Below, one piece after another: positions 34,451 to 43,434 of a DNA stretch of 64,000 nucleotides. Location: positions 496,001 to 560,000 of the forward strand of contig NZ_JAGYIU010000001.1 in assembly GCF_018402495.1 (NCBI RefSeq), in the 5' to 3' direction. The stretch's first letter is position 1; each line of letters starts with the position of its first letter. The notes beneath the pieces are model-generated. The model was not told the DNA's origin, did no database searches, and saw only the letters and a list, made by a program, of their open reading frames with translations. The position numbers were made by a program, and so were the translations under genes. The DNA is from Pseudoalteromonas sp. (GTDB lineage Bacteria; Pseudomonadota; Gammaproteobacteria; Enterobacterales; Alteromonadaceae).

Positions 34451-37400
34451 ATGAAAATCACACCATTGTTAATCAATGTTGCTCATAAGGGTGTAAAAAG
34501 TAATTTAAAGATTAAAAAAATGATAAAAAACTATAGAGGATTTTTGTTTGCTAACTGTTTATATAAGTTGCGCAGTAACCATACGTGCCATTTAACTCAA
34601 TTTGGCCTTGTTGCACCGCTGTTTTTAAGTATCAGTGTGTATGCAAGTCAAACCGAGGGGCAAATGATGCAATTTGATATAAAAGCGCAACGAGCAGACA
34701 AAGCCTTAATAGAATTTGCTAAGCAAACAGAACAAACTGTGGTTTTTTCGTATGAACTTGCCAAGCAATACGAAGCAAATTCGTTGTATGGATTTTATTC
34801 TCAACTTGATGCACTAAAAGCATTACTGGCTGAGACACAGCTCGATGCGGTTGTTGATCAAAATGGTTTACTGAGTATTAAACTCAAACAAATCAATAGG
34901 AAAGATAACAACATGATGAAGCTTTCAGGAGTTAGTGCAGCTGTATTACCTGCTTTACTTGCAGTTAGTTCACAAGGAATCAATGCCGCTGAACAAAGCG
35001 CAGAACAAAACATCGAAAAAATTGCTATTGTAGGTAGTCGTGTGGCAGGGCGCTCAGTTGAAGACTTACCTGTCCCCGTTGATATTTTAAGTGCAGAAGC
35101 ACTCGAAAATACCGGCCAAACAGAAGTTGGCCGCATGCTTCAAGCTATCGCACCTTCTTTTAACTTTTCAAGTTCATCTATTAGTGATGGTACTGACGCA
35201 TTAAGACCAGCAACGCTACGTGGCCTAGGGCCAGATCAAACGTTGGTATTGATCAATGGTAAGCGTCGTCACCAAGCCAGTATTATTCATATTAATACTT
35301 CGGTGGGGCGTGGTACGGCGGGTACCGATATGAACGCTATTCCAGCCTCAGCAATTAAACGTATTGAAGTACTGCGTGATGGCGCTGCGGCTCAATATGG
35401 TTCTGATGCAATTGCCGGTGTTATAAATATTGTACTCAAAGATGGCAGCGAAGGTGGTAAAGCCGCTATTAACTACGGTAAGTACTCAGAAGGTGATGGC
35501 GAAACTGTTAACATCGACTTTAATAAAGGCTTTGCTTTAGGTGACAATGGTTATTTAAATACGACTATAAACTACCGTGACCGCGCACCAACTAACCGTG
35601 CAGGGCTTCATGGTTCATGTCAATTTTATGGTTGTACTGAGCTCAGTGACGGCACGTTACTGGCAGGCGACCCGCGTGAACTAACCGCGCCACGCGATAC
35701 ATTTAGAATTGGCGATGCCGACTCTCAACAATTTGGTTTAACCGTTAACACCGGCTACGAATTAGGAGCGGGTGAACTATACGGTTTTATTACCTATTCA
35801 ACGCGTGATAACGAATCAGCAGCATTTTTCCGTCATAATGCCAATGCAGGTGGTAACCCAGTATTACAAGATGGTGATGCGACAGTTCCGGCTGGCTTTT
35901 TACCAAAAATAAACACTACAATTGACGATATTTCATATAACTTTGGTTATAAAACGCAGTTTGATAACGACTCAAGCTTAGACTTATCGTACACCTATGG
36001 TGAAAACAGCATTGATTACACCACTAGCGATACGATTAATGCCTCTTATGCCAACTTCTTACGTTACGACCAAGGCTTAAGCGCTGCAGATATTCGCGCC
36101 ACTATTCCACGTGAAGGTTACGCGTATGGTATGGAGTTATCACTGCAAACGATTAATCTTGATTTTACTCAAAATTTTGATGATTACTCATTAGCAATGG
36201 GCGCAGAAATACGCACCGATGAGTACCGTATTTTAGAGGGCAGCGAATACGCATACCGCGATTACGATACCAATAATGGTGTTAATATTTATGATGGACT
36301 GAGCGGTGGTATTGGTAGCGAAAATGCATCAGGTGGCACACAAGGCTTTGGTGGTTCATCGCCAGCATCGTCGGTTGATGAGTCGCGCGATGTGATCTCG
36401 TTTTATTTAGACGCTGAAGCTTACGTTATTGAGGATGTGATTATCTCAGGGGCGTTACGTTACGATAATTACAAAGGATTTGGCGATACAGTTAACTTTA
36501 AACTCGCGGGTAACTGGTCACTAACCGAAGATATTTCACTTCGTGGTGCATTAAGCTCAGGATTTAGAGCGCCTTCAATGCAGCAGTTGTACTTTAACAA
36601 CATCAGCACGCAGTTTGTTGTTGGCCCTAATGGCAATTTAGTGGCTGAAGAAGTTGGCACGTTTAGAAACGATTCAACCCTGGCGCAAAGTTTAGGTATT
36701 CCTAAGTTAACAGAAGAGAAATCGCAAAACCGCAGTTTAGGTATTGTTTATAATGTAAGCGATAATATTAATGTAACGCTTGATTACTACTCAATCGATA
36801 TTGATGACCGTATTGTAATTAGTAATCGCTTAGGCAAAGGTTTATCAAACAGTCTTGATGCCGCGTTACTAAGCTCGGGTGCCGGTGCAGGACAGTTTTT
36901 CTTAAATGGGGCTGACACAGAAACGCAAGGTATCGACTTTGTAGCTACATGGAATACAGAAGGCCTAGGCGGCACGCTTGATTTTACATTAGCAGCCAAC
37001 TTTACCGAAACTGATGTCGTGTCGTTATTTACACCTGCAGGTTCTGGTCTTGAAACCGTGCCAGTCGATGATGTGTTTTCTGATCAAGAAATTTCTATCA
37101 TTGAAGAATGGCAACCAGAAGATCGCATTAACTTAAGTGCGCTTTATCGCCGTGACGATTGGACTGTTAATTTATCACTTAATCGCTTTGGTGAGTATAC
37201 AGTTGAAGATGGCGGCCGCCAGACTTACGGTGCTGAAATTTTAACTGACATTAAAGTTAATTACTTTGTAACTGATAATTTATCGGTAAATATTGGCGCA
37301 AATAACTTATTTGATGTTTATCCAGATGAAAACACCATAGGTAATTCACGTTCAGGTACTATTGTAGATGCTCAAGGTAATACCATTGTCAGCAGTGATG

Positions 37401-37483
37401 GGGTATTTAAGTACTCTCGTCGTTCAGCGCCATTTGGGTTTAACGGTGCTTACTATTACGTAGGTGCAGAATACCGCTTTTAA
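34451..37483 (+). CDS. STN-type TonB-dependent receptor (signalling transducer)
   Basis: A 1010-residue outer-membrane receptor controlled by the fecI/fecR pair before it. Order: N-terminal export signal (about 45-66), STN signalling domain (about 74-147, FDIKAQRADKALIEFAKQTE to GLLSIKL), a second signal-peptide-like segment (155-181, MMKLSGVSAAVLPALLAVSS, ending INAA), a TonB-box-like EKIAIVGSR, plug domain (about 200-330, LRGLGPDQTLVLINGKRR, LRDGAAAQYGSDAIAGVINI), and the barrel ending YYVGAEYRF. The internal export signal is preceded by its own ribosome site, so the gene may yield two forms. The ligand is unknown. Confidence 0.9.
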   Translation: MKITPLLINVAHKGVKSNLKIKKMIKNYRGFLFANCLYKLRSNHTCHLTQFGLVAPLFLSISVYASQTEGQMMQFDIKAQRADKALIEFAKQTEQTVVFSYELAKQYEANSLYGFYSQLDALKALLAETQLDAVVDQNGLLSIKLKQINRKDNNMMKLSGVSAAVLPALLAVSSQGINAAEQSAEQNIEKIAIVGSRVAGRSVEDLPVPVDILSAEALENTGQTEVGRMLQAIAPSFNFSSSSISDGTDALRPATLRGLGPDQTLVLINGKRRHQASIIHINTSVGRGTAGTDMNAIPASAIKRIEVLRDGAAAQYGSDAIAGVINIVLKDGSEGGKAAINYGKYSEGDGETVNIDFNKGFALGDNGYLNTTINYRDRAPTNRAGLHGSCQFYGCTELSDGTLLAGDPRELTAPRDTFRIGDADSQQFGLTVNTGYELGAGELYGFITYSTRDNESAAFFRHNANAGGNPVLQDGDATVPAGFLPKINTTIDDISYNFGYKTQFDNDSSLDLSYTYGENSIDYTTSDTINASYANFLRYDQGLSAADIRATIPREGYAYGMELSLQTINLDFTQNFDDYSLAMGAEIRTDEYRILEGSEYAYRDYDTNNGVNIYDGLSGGIGSENASGGTQGFGGSSPASSVDESRDVISFYLDAEAYVIEDVIISGALRYDNYKGFGDTVNFKLAGNWSLTEDISLRGALSSGFRAPSMQQLYFNNISTQFVVGPNGNLVAEEVGTFRNDSTLAQSLGIPKLTEEKSQNRSLGIVYNVSDNINVTLDYYSIDIDDRIVISNRLGKGLSNSLDAALLSSGAGAGQFFLNGADTETQGIDFVATWNTEGLGGTLDFTLAANFTETDVVSLFTPAGSGLETVPVDDVFSDQEISIIEEWQPEDRINLSALYRRDDWTVNLSLNRFGEYTVEDGGRQTYGAEILTDIKVNYFVTDNLSVNIGANNLFDVYPDENTIGNSRSGTIVDAQGNTIVSSDGVFKYSRRSAPFGFNGAYYYVGAEYRF
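34898..34915 (+). promoter_or_regulatory. Internal ribosome-binding site and ATG within the STN receptor gene
   Basis: AGGAAAG (34899-34905 region) stands eight bases before ATG 34913 (and ATG 34916), in frame with the receptor. The codons that follow spell a complete signal peptide. This looks like a second translation start giving a receptor of about 856 residues without the STN domain. Confidence 0.55.
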
Positions 37484-37514
37484 TTAATAACTCTCCTATT
37501 GTTATTTAACAACC

Positions 37515-37534
37515 AAAGGGCCGTAAGGCCCTTT
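37515..37534. terminator. Bidirectional terminator between receptor and DUF2383 gene
   Basis: AAAGGGCC/GGCCCTTT with a GTAA loop, followed by TTATAGTTTTT on the plus strand, between convergent gene ends. Confidence 0.82.
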
Positions 37535-37548
37535 TATAGTTTTTAAAC

Positions 37549-37992
37549 TTAATGTTTTTGCATTTTACTCATTTCAGCATGACAGCTTTGCATGGTAAGC
37601 AATACCTTTGACAGCGCCGCTTCACAATCATGTGATTGAGGCTTTTTTAACGCTGTTTTGATTTCTTCTAAGGTTTTATCTTCTACTTCTTCAAGCTCTT
37701 TAATGTAGGTTTGGTCGTTATCGCTAGTAAATGTACTAAGTAAAGCGGTAAATGCTCTGCGTGCTTCTACCGCGAACGAAGAGCCATCTTCACGTGCACC
37801 TTGTTGATTAATTGCATAGGGTTGTAAGCTTTCAACACTTACTTTGCGGGCGTCGATCATGCGCTGAAATAATGCACTTACGCTAGGATCTTGTACTTTA
37901 TCTTGTGCTTTTTCGTAAAAGTCGATACCGCTATTCATTACTTGGATAATGTCGGTGATATGATTTATCTCTTGTCCTTGATGGGTGCTCAT
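37549..37992 (-). CDS. DUF2383 / PA2169-family four-helix-bundle protein
   Basis: A cytoplasmic protein of about 147 residues, all helical, of the ferritin-like PA2169 family. Conserved features seen: MNSGIDFYEKAQDKVQDPSVSALFQRM near the start and RRAFTALLSTFT in the middle. The function of the family is not established; stress-related roles have been proposed. I take the ATG at 37992, with AGAGG upstream, rather than 38022. An unusual late pair of cysteines (HDCEAAL, QSCHAEM) is present. Confidence 0.8.
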   Translation of the reverse strand: MSTHQGQEINHITDIIQVMNSGIDFYEKAQDKVQDPSVSALFQRMIDARKVSVESLQPYAINQQGAREDGSSFAVEARRAFTALLSTFTSDNDQTYIKELEEVEDKTLEEIKTALKKPQSHDCEAALSKVLLTMQSCHAEMSKMQKH

Positions 37993-38163
37993 AATAATGA
38001 CCTCTGTTAATTTAAAATACATAGATAACTAAGCAAACGGCATTCCAACGCGGTTTTATTTTTTAACTAATTGTTTTTCATGGCTTTATTATTGTGAGGG
38101 GTCTAGGCAAGCTTGCTAACATGCTGCTAGCAAGCAAAATTTACATAAAAGCATGTAAGAAGG

Positions 38164-39102
38164 TTATTTAAGCTCTTCAGCTACTTCGGCTACTTTTTGA
38201 CGTAACCAAATATGGCTAGCATCTCTGTGTAACAAAGGGCTCCATATCATATCAAGTTCAAATGGTGGAATAGGAAAGGGTGGCTCAAGTATTTTAAGCC
38301 CCGGATCGTCTACATAAATATTGGCCGCTTTTGAGGGTAAAGTCGCCACGAGGTTTTTTTCTTTCGCTAAATGAATAGCAACATGGTAGTTACGAGTAAA
38401 GGTGGCAATATTTCGATGCTTCCCAAAATGTGCGAGCGCTTCGTCAACCCAACCCAGCTTTTGCACATCTTTTGGATCCATGCCAACCCCAACACCAAAG
38501 CCTGTTTTACTTACCCAAATATGACGGGCTTTTAAATAGCTATCTAGGCTAAAGTTTTCAATAATAGGGTTGTCGGATCTTACTAAACAGCAAAAGCTAT
38601 CTTTCCAAATTCGCTTATGATGAAACGATTGCGGTAAGTTCTCAAAGCGGTTAATTGCCATGTCTACTTTACCGTTTTCTACATCATGAAAGGTTACATC
38701 GCTGGGAGTTAAAATATCTAAGGTGGTGTCAGGGGCTTCTTCATGCAACTTACCTAGTAAGCGTGGTGCCATAGTACTAGCTGCATAGTCACTGGCCATA
38801 ATTCTAAACACCCGTTTACTTTGTTTTGCTTCAAATTCGCGGTTAGGCGCGAGTGTTTCTTCTAGCGTCATTAAAATACCGCGAATTACAGGCTGTAACT
38901 CTATAGCGCGCTCAGTTGGTACCATGCCATCGCTGGTGCGCACTAAAATAGGATCGTTAAAAAGGTTACGTAGGCGTTTAAGTCCATTACTCATTGCCGG
39001 TTGAGTAATACTAAGCTGGTTTGCGGCACGAGTAACGTTACATTCGCGTAATAACGTATCAAGATAAACCAGTAAATTTAAATCTATTTTACTTATATTC
39101 AT
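38164..39102 (-). CDS. LysR-family transcription regulator
   Basis: A 312-residue DNA-binding regulator. The winged helix-turn-helix is at about 5-65 (LNLLVYLDTLLRECNVTRAANQLSITQPAMSNGLKRLR), and the C-terminal half is a periplasmic-binding-protein-like effector domain (FRIMASDYAASTMAPRLL). The N-terminal style (ISKIDLNLL) is that of the NodD/LeuO subgroup. It starts 16 bases after aceK on the same strand, with AAGGA before the ATG, so both are likely cotranscribed; it may respond to a central-carbon metabolite. Confidence 0.92.
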   Translation of the reverse strand: MNISKIDLNLLVYLDTLLRECNVTRAANQLSITQPAMSNGLKRLRNLFNDPILVRTSDGMVPTERAIELQPVIRGILMTLEETLAPNREFEAKQSKRVFRIMASDYAASTMAPRLLGKLHEEAPDTTLDILTPSDVTFHDVENGKVDMAINRFENLPQSFHHKRIWKDSFCCLVRSDNPIIENFSLDSYLKARHIWVSKTGFGVGVGMDPKDVQKLGWVDEALAHFGKHRNIATFTRNYHVAIHLAKEKNLVATLPSKAANIYVDDPGLKILEPPFPIPPFELDMIWSPLLHRDASHIWLRQKVAEVAEELK

Positions 39103-39118
39103 TGTGTGTCCTTAACGT

Positions 39119-40837
39119 TTACCAGTAATGGATAAAACGCTGTGCTGTAGGATAAGGATAAATATGACTCACCTTTCCATTTTTTATATTTTGTTGCGCT
39201 TGTTTCCAAAAATTTACATCAAGCAACTCAGGATGTGTACTGGTTAAAAATTGTTTATATGTTGGATTAGGCATTACAAAGGTACATAATTGCTCTGGAA
39301 ATACGTCTTGCGGGGCAACTGAGTAACTTTGTTCGTCCATTAAATAGTCATCATAACTTTTTGCTTTGGGTAGTGCTCTAAAGTTCATGTCGGTTAAATA
39401 TTGCACTTCATCGTAATCATAAAAAATAATACGTTTGTGCTTACTTACTCCAAAGTTCTTTAACAGCATATCGCCAGGGAAAATATTCACGGCAATCATT
39501 TCTTTAAGCGCCTGACCATATTCTTCAATGGCATCAGCGGCACTTTTTTCGTCTGCATGTTCTAAAAACAAATTAAGCGGTGTCATTCGCCGTTCAATGT
39601 ATAAATGTTTTATGATTAACCAGTCACCCTCAATCACCATTGATGAACCAATGGTTTTATGCAACTGTGCTAACAAGTTACTATCAAATCGTGCTAAAGG
39701 AAATACGACGTTTGAATACTCTATGGTATCGGCCATTCGGCCAACACGATCATGACTTTTAACCAGTTGGTAGCGTTTTAATACTGTATCGCGACCAAAC
39801 GGCTTACTTTCGCCAAATTTGTCTTTGATAACTTTAAATACATAACCAAATGAGGGCAGAGTAAAGACCATCATCACCATACCCGGTGTACCCGGAGCAA
39901 TGGTAAATTCGTCATTAGAATGGGTTAAATGATTTAAAAACTCGCGATAAAACTCGGTTTTCCCTTGTTTATGAAAGCCAATCGCGTTGTAAAGCTCCGC
40001 CAAGGTTTTATTAGGCATAAGTTGATTTAAAAAACGTACTAGTGCAGAGGGTGCATGGGTTTCTACCATAAAGTACGCACGCGCAAAGCCAAAAATAACG
40101 CGCATTTGCGACGACTTTGTCAGTAAAGCATCTAAATAGAGACCTTTATCTTCATGATGTAACACAGCGATTATAAAAGGCTGAACGCCACTTTGCGATA
40201 CCACACGCCCGACAATATAAGCGGCTTTATTACGATAAAACGGGGTATGTAATATATCAAAACGCATTTGCCAATGCTGGTGGTGTGTATCGGGAGCTTG
40301 TTTGTAAAATGCTTTAACTAATAAACGAATATCGCGCTCAAGGTTGAAAAAATCGGCTTTAAAATCAAAGTGATTAATAATGCGTTTAATGGTGGGCTTT
40401 AAGCCATCTACAACGGGAAAGTAACTACGGTACTGCGCTTCAACAGGCACCGAAGGAGCGTCTTTTAAAGTCGCTTCTACAAAAATAAAGTCATTATGAA
40501 AATAGCGGCGATGGTATAGGCGGCAAAAAACTGAATTATAAAATGTCTCAGCAAGCTCAGCTTGTGGATGAAAACATAAAAAATGTTGGTATATTTTTTT
40601 AACTTCAAGCCATAAGTTTTCGTTTAGTTCGTCTGTTTGCTGGCGTTCTCGCAAGGTTTTTGTGGTTTCGTTTACGCGGTCATCGTAATAACTGATACGC
40701 AGGCGGCTAATATCATTAATTGCTTGCCAGTCTCTTTTAGCAAAAGCATAAGGCGCCTTGGCTGTTGTTCTTTGAAACAGCAAATAGTGCTTTTTAAAGC
40801 CCTTTAAAATTAATTCAGCAATTTGGCGTGGTTGCAT
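39119..40837 (-). CDS. aceK: AceK, isocitrate dehydrogenase kinase/phosphatase
   Basis: AceK phosphorylates and dephosphorylates isocitrate dehydrogenase, steering carbon between the TCA cycle and glyoxylate shunt. The 572-residue protein (E. coli 578) has the ATP-binding APGTPGMVMMVFTLPSFGYVFK, the LKRYQLVKSHDRVGRMADT segment and the catalytic FYDYDEV near residue 475. Unlike E. coli, aceB and aceA are not adjacent; a LysR gene follows instead. Confidence 0.96.
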   Translation of the reverse strand: MQPRQIAELILKGFKKHYLLFQRTTAKAPYAFAKRDWQAINDISRLRISYYDDRVNETTKTLRERQQTDELNENLWLEVKKIYQHFLCFHPQAELAETFYNSVFCRLYHRRYFHNDFIFVEATLKDAPSVPVEAQYRSYFPVVDGLKPTIKRIINHFDFKADFFNLERDIRLLVKAFYKQAPDTHHQHWQMRFDILHTPFYRNKAAYIVGRVVSQSGVQPFIIAVLHHEDKGLYLDALLTKSSQMRVIFGFARAYFMVETHAPSALVRFLNQLMPNKTLAELYNAIGFHKQGKTEFYREFLNHLTHSNDEFTIAPGTPGMVMMVFTLPSFGYVFKVIKDKFGESKPFGRDTVLKRYQLVKSHDRVGRMADTIEYSNVVFPLARFDSNLLAQLHKTIGSSMVIEGDWLIIKHLYIERRMTPLNLFLEHADEKSAADAIEEYGQALKEMIAVNIFPGDMLLKNFGVSKHKRIIFYDYDEVQYLTDMNFRALPKAKSYDDYLMDEQSYSVAPQDVFPEQLCTFVMPNPTYKQFLTSTHPELLDVNFWKQAQQNIKNGKVSHIYPYPTAQRFIHYW

Positions 40838-40862
40838 CAGTACTCCTTAATAGACGCCTTTA

Positions 40863-40925
40863 GGTGTTTAGGATATTAGTATTAAATCCGAAAAAGGTGG
40901 ACAAAGGAAATGATCACTAAACACC
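40863..40925. repeat. Spaced 9-bp inverted repeat upstream of aceK
   Basis: GGTGTTTAG (40863-40871) and its complement CTAAACACC (40917-40925) lie 45 bases apart within 90 bases upstream of aceK. It may be a two-site operator, perhaps for the LysR protein encoded downstream; this is inference. Confidence 0.3.
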
Positions 40926-41019
40926 CAATAGAGCTTATACTCTACAATGTTGTTAAGGGTATGTTATTTTATATTTAAAACCAAGCTAATTAAGATGATA
41001 TTTATTGAAGTTAGCCTGA

Positions 41020-41502
41020 TTAAGGCTGGTAGGTTTCAATCTCTTTTTGTAATGTTTTAATTCGCTTTTCAATCAATGCTTTATCTTTTTTATATTGTTT
41101 ATCTAGCTCTTTTTGTGTATTTTTAATGTCTTTATTAATACGCTTTTTATCATCCTCACTTAATATACGGTTTAAGCGTTGTTGTTGTTTAAAATCCGCT
41201 CGGTCTTTCTCCCGTGCAAGAATGGCTAACTTTTGCTGATTACTGCGCAGCTCTGCCTCTAAGTTAGAAATAATAGCCTCTCGCTCAAGTGCGTTTAACT
41301 GTTTACTGTAATTTATTTTTTTACCCGTTTGCTTAGGCTCAGTGGTTTTTATTATGTGTGCGGTGGCATTATCACTGCAGGGAAACTGAGAAAAAGTAGT
41401 ACCTTTAGGAGTAACGCACTTGTAGTAGGTTGCTTGCGCTGCAGCATAAGGACTAAAGTTAAAAAGACAGACAGTAACGATCACATTAATAACTTTACAC
41501 AT
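41020..41502 (-). CDS. DUF4124-domain secreted protein with coiled coil
   Basis: A 160-residue exported protein. A signal peptide ends at AAAQA near residue 24. The DUF4124 motif follows: TYYKCVTPKGTTFSQFPCSDNA, with a likely disulfide. The rest is a highly charged coiled coil (NLEAELRSNQQKLAILAREKDRADF, KKRINKDIKNTQKELDKQYKK). The role is unknown; DUF4124 proteins are common in Gammaproteobacteria. Confidence 0.82.
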   Translation of the reverse strand: MCKVINVIVTVCLFNFSPYAAAQATYYKCVTPKGTTFSQFPCSDNATAHIIKTTEPKQTGKKINYSKQLNALEREAIISNLEAELRSNQQKLAILAREKDRADFKQQQRLNRILSEDDKKRINKDIKNTQKELDKQYKKDKALIEKRIKTLQKEIETYQP

Positions 41503-41617
41503 AGCGATTATCCTTAATTTGCGCTGTTCGGGTTAAAATTTTTGATGATAAAAACTATAACCTAGGCAGGGAGGATAGCAAGTTGAATAAACAATAAGAA
41601 ATTAATAAACACTGCGT

Positions 41618-41652
41618 TTTAAAGCGAGCTATTACCGATAGCCCGCTTTAAA
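41618..41652 (-). terminator. Strong hairpin after the YejM-like gene
   Basis: TTTAAAGCG-a-GCTAT pairs with ATAGC-c-CGCTTTAAA (14 pairs, one mismatch, five-base loop), five bases past the stop of the minus-strand gene at 41657. It lacks a clean U-run. Confidence 0.6.
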
Positions 41653-41656
41653 CTAG

Positions 41657-43153
41657 CTATTGGCTGAATGTTTTAAGCTTTTTGATTCCATGGACTAAAA
41701 ATGGAATATCAAGCCCTTGTTCAATTGAAAACCCTTCAGCGGCAGAGATATTTCTAAAATTTCCATCACGATCAATAAGCGTGATTCTATCTTTTTTGTA
41801 AGCAATCACCACGCCTTGCGAGTAATTAACCCCAATATTATTACTTTTACTGTACAAGTTTTCGCCCAGCATAGTTTGCTGCGCAAGCGCATTACAGTTT
41901 AAGTATTGGCCAAGGCTTGTAGCGATAATATCGCTAGGCTGAATTAAACCGTTCACCTTAGAAATAAATTTATCAGAGCTGTACAATGTTGACGTGGTTA
42001 CAATTTCATTGCTATTTTGCGAGATACTAAAAGCAAAAAATTCAGTAGCGTCATCACGTACAGTGGCGTTTTCAGCCCCTTTGACAATTCTTATTGCACT
42101 GTCTTTGTGTGCTTGCTCGTTAATAAAGCTCAGCTCATCAATACCGGCCACTTCCACACTACGGCGTTGGCTTTGCCAAACGGGTAAAGTTTGCTGATCA
42201 ATAATGTTCGTTTTGTAAAATGCTGGCAAGCCGTACACAAGCCCAAATAACATATCACTATGATCGGTGGGTTGTAAAAATTGCGTGTTTTTATAAATAC
42301 TTTGTTGGCTGGCAACAAATTTTGCTAGCTGCTCGTCATTATCAAACACCAATATATCAACTTTTGCTGCGCTGTAATCTTCACATTTTTCTAATGGAGC
42401 AGGTGCTTGATAATTAATACCTTGGTTATTAATTTTAACGTTGTGCGCTTGCTCGTAGCTTTCAATATCCAGCAAATCGTTTTTAGCGAGTAAGCTTTTT
42501 GCCGTAGTCGGGTACGAAAGTGGTAGTACATTATCTTGTTTAGTGATATCAAATTTTAAATTTGCATCAGCCCAAATATGAATGCTGTGGCTTAGCGCAA
42601 AACAAATCACTAAAAATGAACCAGCATAACGGGCAAATTTAAACTGTTTTAAACGCCCTAAATGATGCCAAGTAAAATTACTAACAGTCAATTGAAACGC
42701 TAATATTGCTAACACTATGCTGCCTGCTAGCAAGGTAGTAAGTGCGGGTGAGTTTGTTACACGATGCCACAACAGTGAAATAATTTCAGGCAGTGCAGAG
42801 GCATTTAAGTGATAACCTAAGTTAAAGTAGACGTAAGCGTCTAAAGTAAGGATAGAGGCCCCGACAGTTGCAATCACTGCTGCCATACCACGTATATGCC
42901 GTGGGTAGGGGAATACTAAACTCAAAGGGAAAACCGTCAGCACAAATGCTAAAAATGCAATAAAGCTAGTGTGGCTTAGCCAAGTAACCATCATATAGGT
43001 TATACCCATAAATGTGGTAGGTGGCGAATCGGCAAATAAATAGCTTAAGCTAATTAAAAGCGCTAAGCCAATATTGGCAAATGTAAACCAATGACCCCAA
43101 CTTAATAATTGACTCGCTTTCGATGAAAACTGGTTGTGCTGCGATAAATTCAT
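41657..43153 (-). CDS. YejM/PbgA/LapC-like inner-membrane protein with shortened periplasmic domain
   Basis: A 498-residue inner-membrane protein. Residues about 1-195 form the DUF3413 membrane domain of YejM, with SQLLSWGHWFTFANIGLALLISLSYLF and SHSIHIWADANLKFDITKQDNVLPLSYPTTAKSLL matching E. coli YejM in order. In E. coli this protein (586 residues) senses lipopolysaccharide and protects LpxC from turnover. Here the periplasmic part is about 90 residues shorter, and sulfatase-fold metal motifs are not recognisable, although DMLFGLVYGLPAFY resembles the family's FGLFYGISPSY. It is followed upstream by yejL as usual. Confidence 0.8.
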   Translation of the reverse strand: MNLSQHNQFSSKASQLLSWGHWFTFANIGLALLISLSYLFADSPPTTFMGITYMMVTWLSHTSFIAFLAFVLTVFPLSLVFPYPRHIRGMAAVIATVGASILTLDAYVYFNLGYHLNASALPEIISLLWHRVTNSPALTTLLAGSIVLAILAFQLTVSNFTWHHLGRLKQFKFARYAGSFLVICFALSHSIHIWADANLKFDITKQDNVLPLSYPTTAKSLLAKNDLLDIESYEQAHNVKINNQGINYQAPAPLEKCEDYSAAKVDILVFDNDEQLAKFVASQQSIYKNTQFLQPTDHSDMLFGLVYGLPAFYKTNIIDQQTLPVWQSQRRSVEVAGIDELSFINEQAHKDSAIRIVKGAENATVRDDATEFFAFSISQNSNEIVTTSTLYSSDKFISKVNGLIQPSDIIATSLGQYLNCNALAQQTMLGENLYSKSNNIGVNYSQGVVIAYKKDRITLIDRDGNFRNISAAEGFSIEQGLDIPFLVHGIKKLKTFSQ

Positions 43154-43158
43154 AGAGT

Positions 43159-43383
43159 TTACTTAACCGACTGCGCGAGTGCTTTTGCAAAGTTCTCGGT
43201 AACGGCTTGTCTTTTCCCTGTTGGTACATGCTCTTTTAAGATATGCGTGATAGAATTTCCTAAACACATAAGACTTAAATCAACCGGCGCATTGTGTTTT
43301 GATAAAACATCAATAAGCTGATCGACGATTTGTTCTACTTCTTCATTAGAGTATTTTGATAAGATTGGCATCAGTTGGTTCAA
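43159..43383 (-). CDS. yejL: YejL family protein (DUF1414)
   Basis: A 74-residue cytoplasmic protein, MPILSKYSNEEVEQIVDQLIDVLSKHNAPVDLSLMCLGNSITHIL, the clear YejL pattern. The biochemical function is unknown. It is five bases upstream of the YejM-like gene and divergent from yejK, 51 bases away, matching the yejK/yejL/yejM arrangement of enteric bacteria. Confidence 0.94.
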   Translation of the reverse strand: MNQLMPILSKYSNEEVEQIVDQLIDVLSKHNAPVDLSLMCLGNSITHILKEHVPTGKRQAVTENFAKALAQSVK

Positions 43384-43434
43384 TAAAAAGAGTTATATTC
43401 CCGTATTTTAACACCAGAGGCGTGAAAAACAAAG

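Noticed and set aside
41657-43153. Frameshifted or truncated yejM pseudogene
   Set aside because: The frame is continuous to a natural-looking end, has a hairpin right after the stop, and keeps yejL coupling; a shorter domain is more likely than decay.
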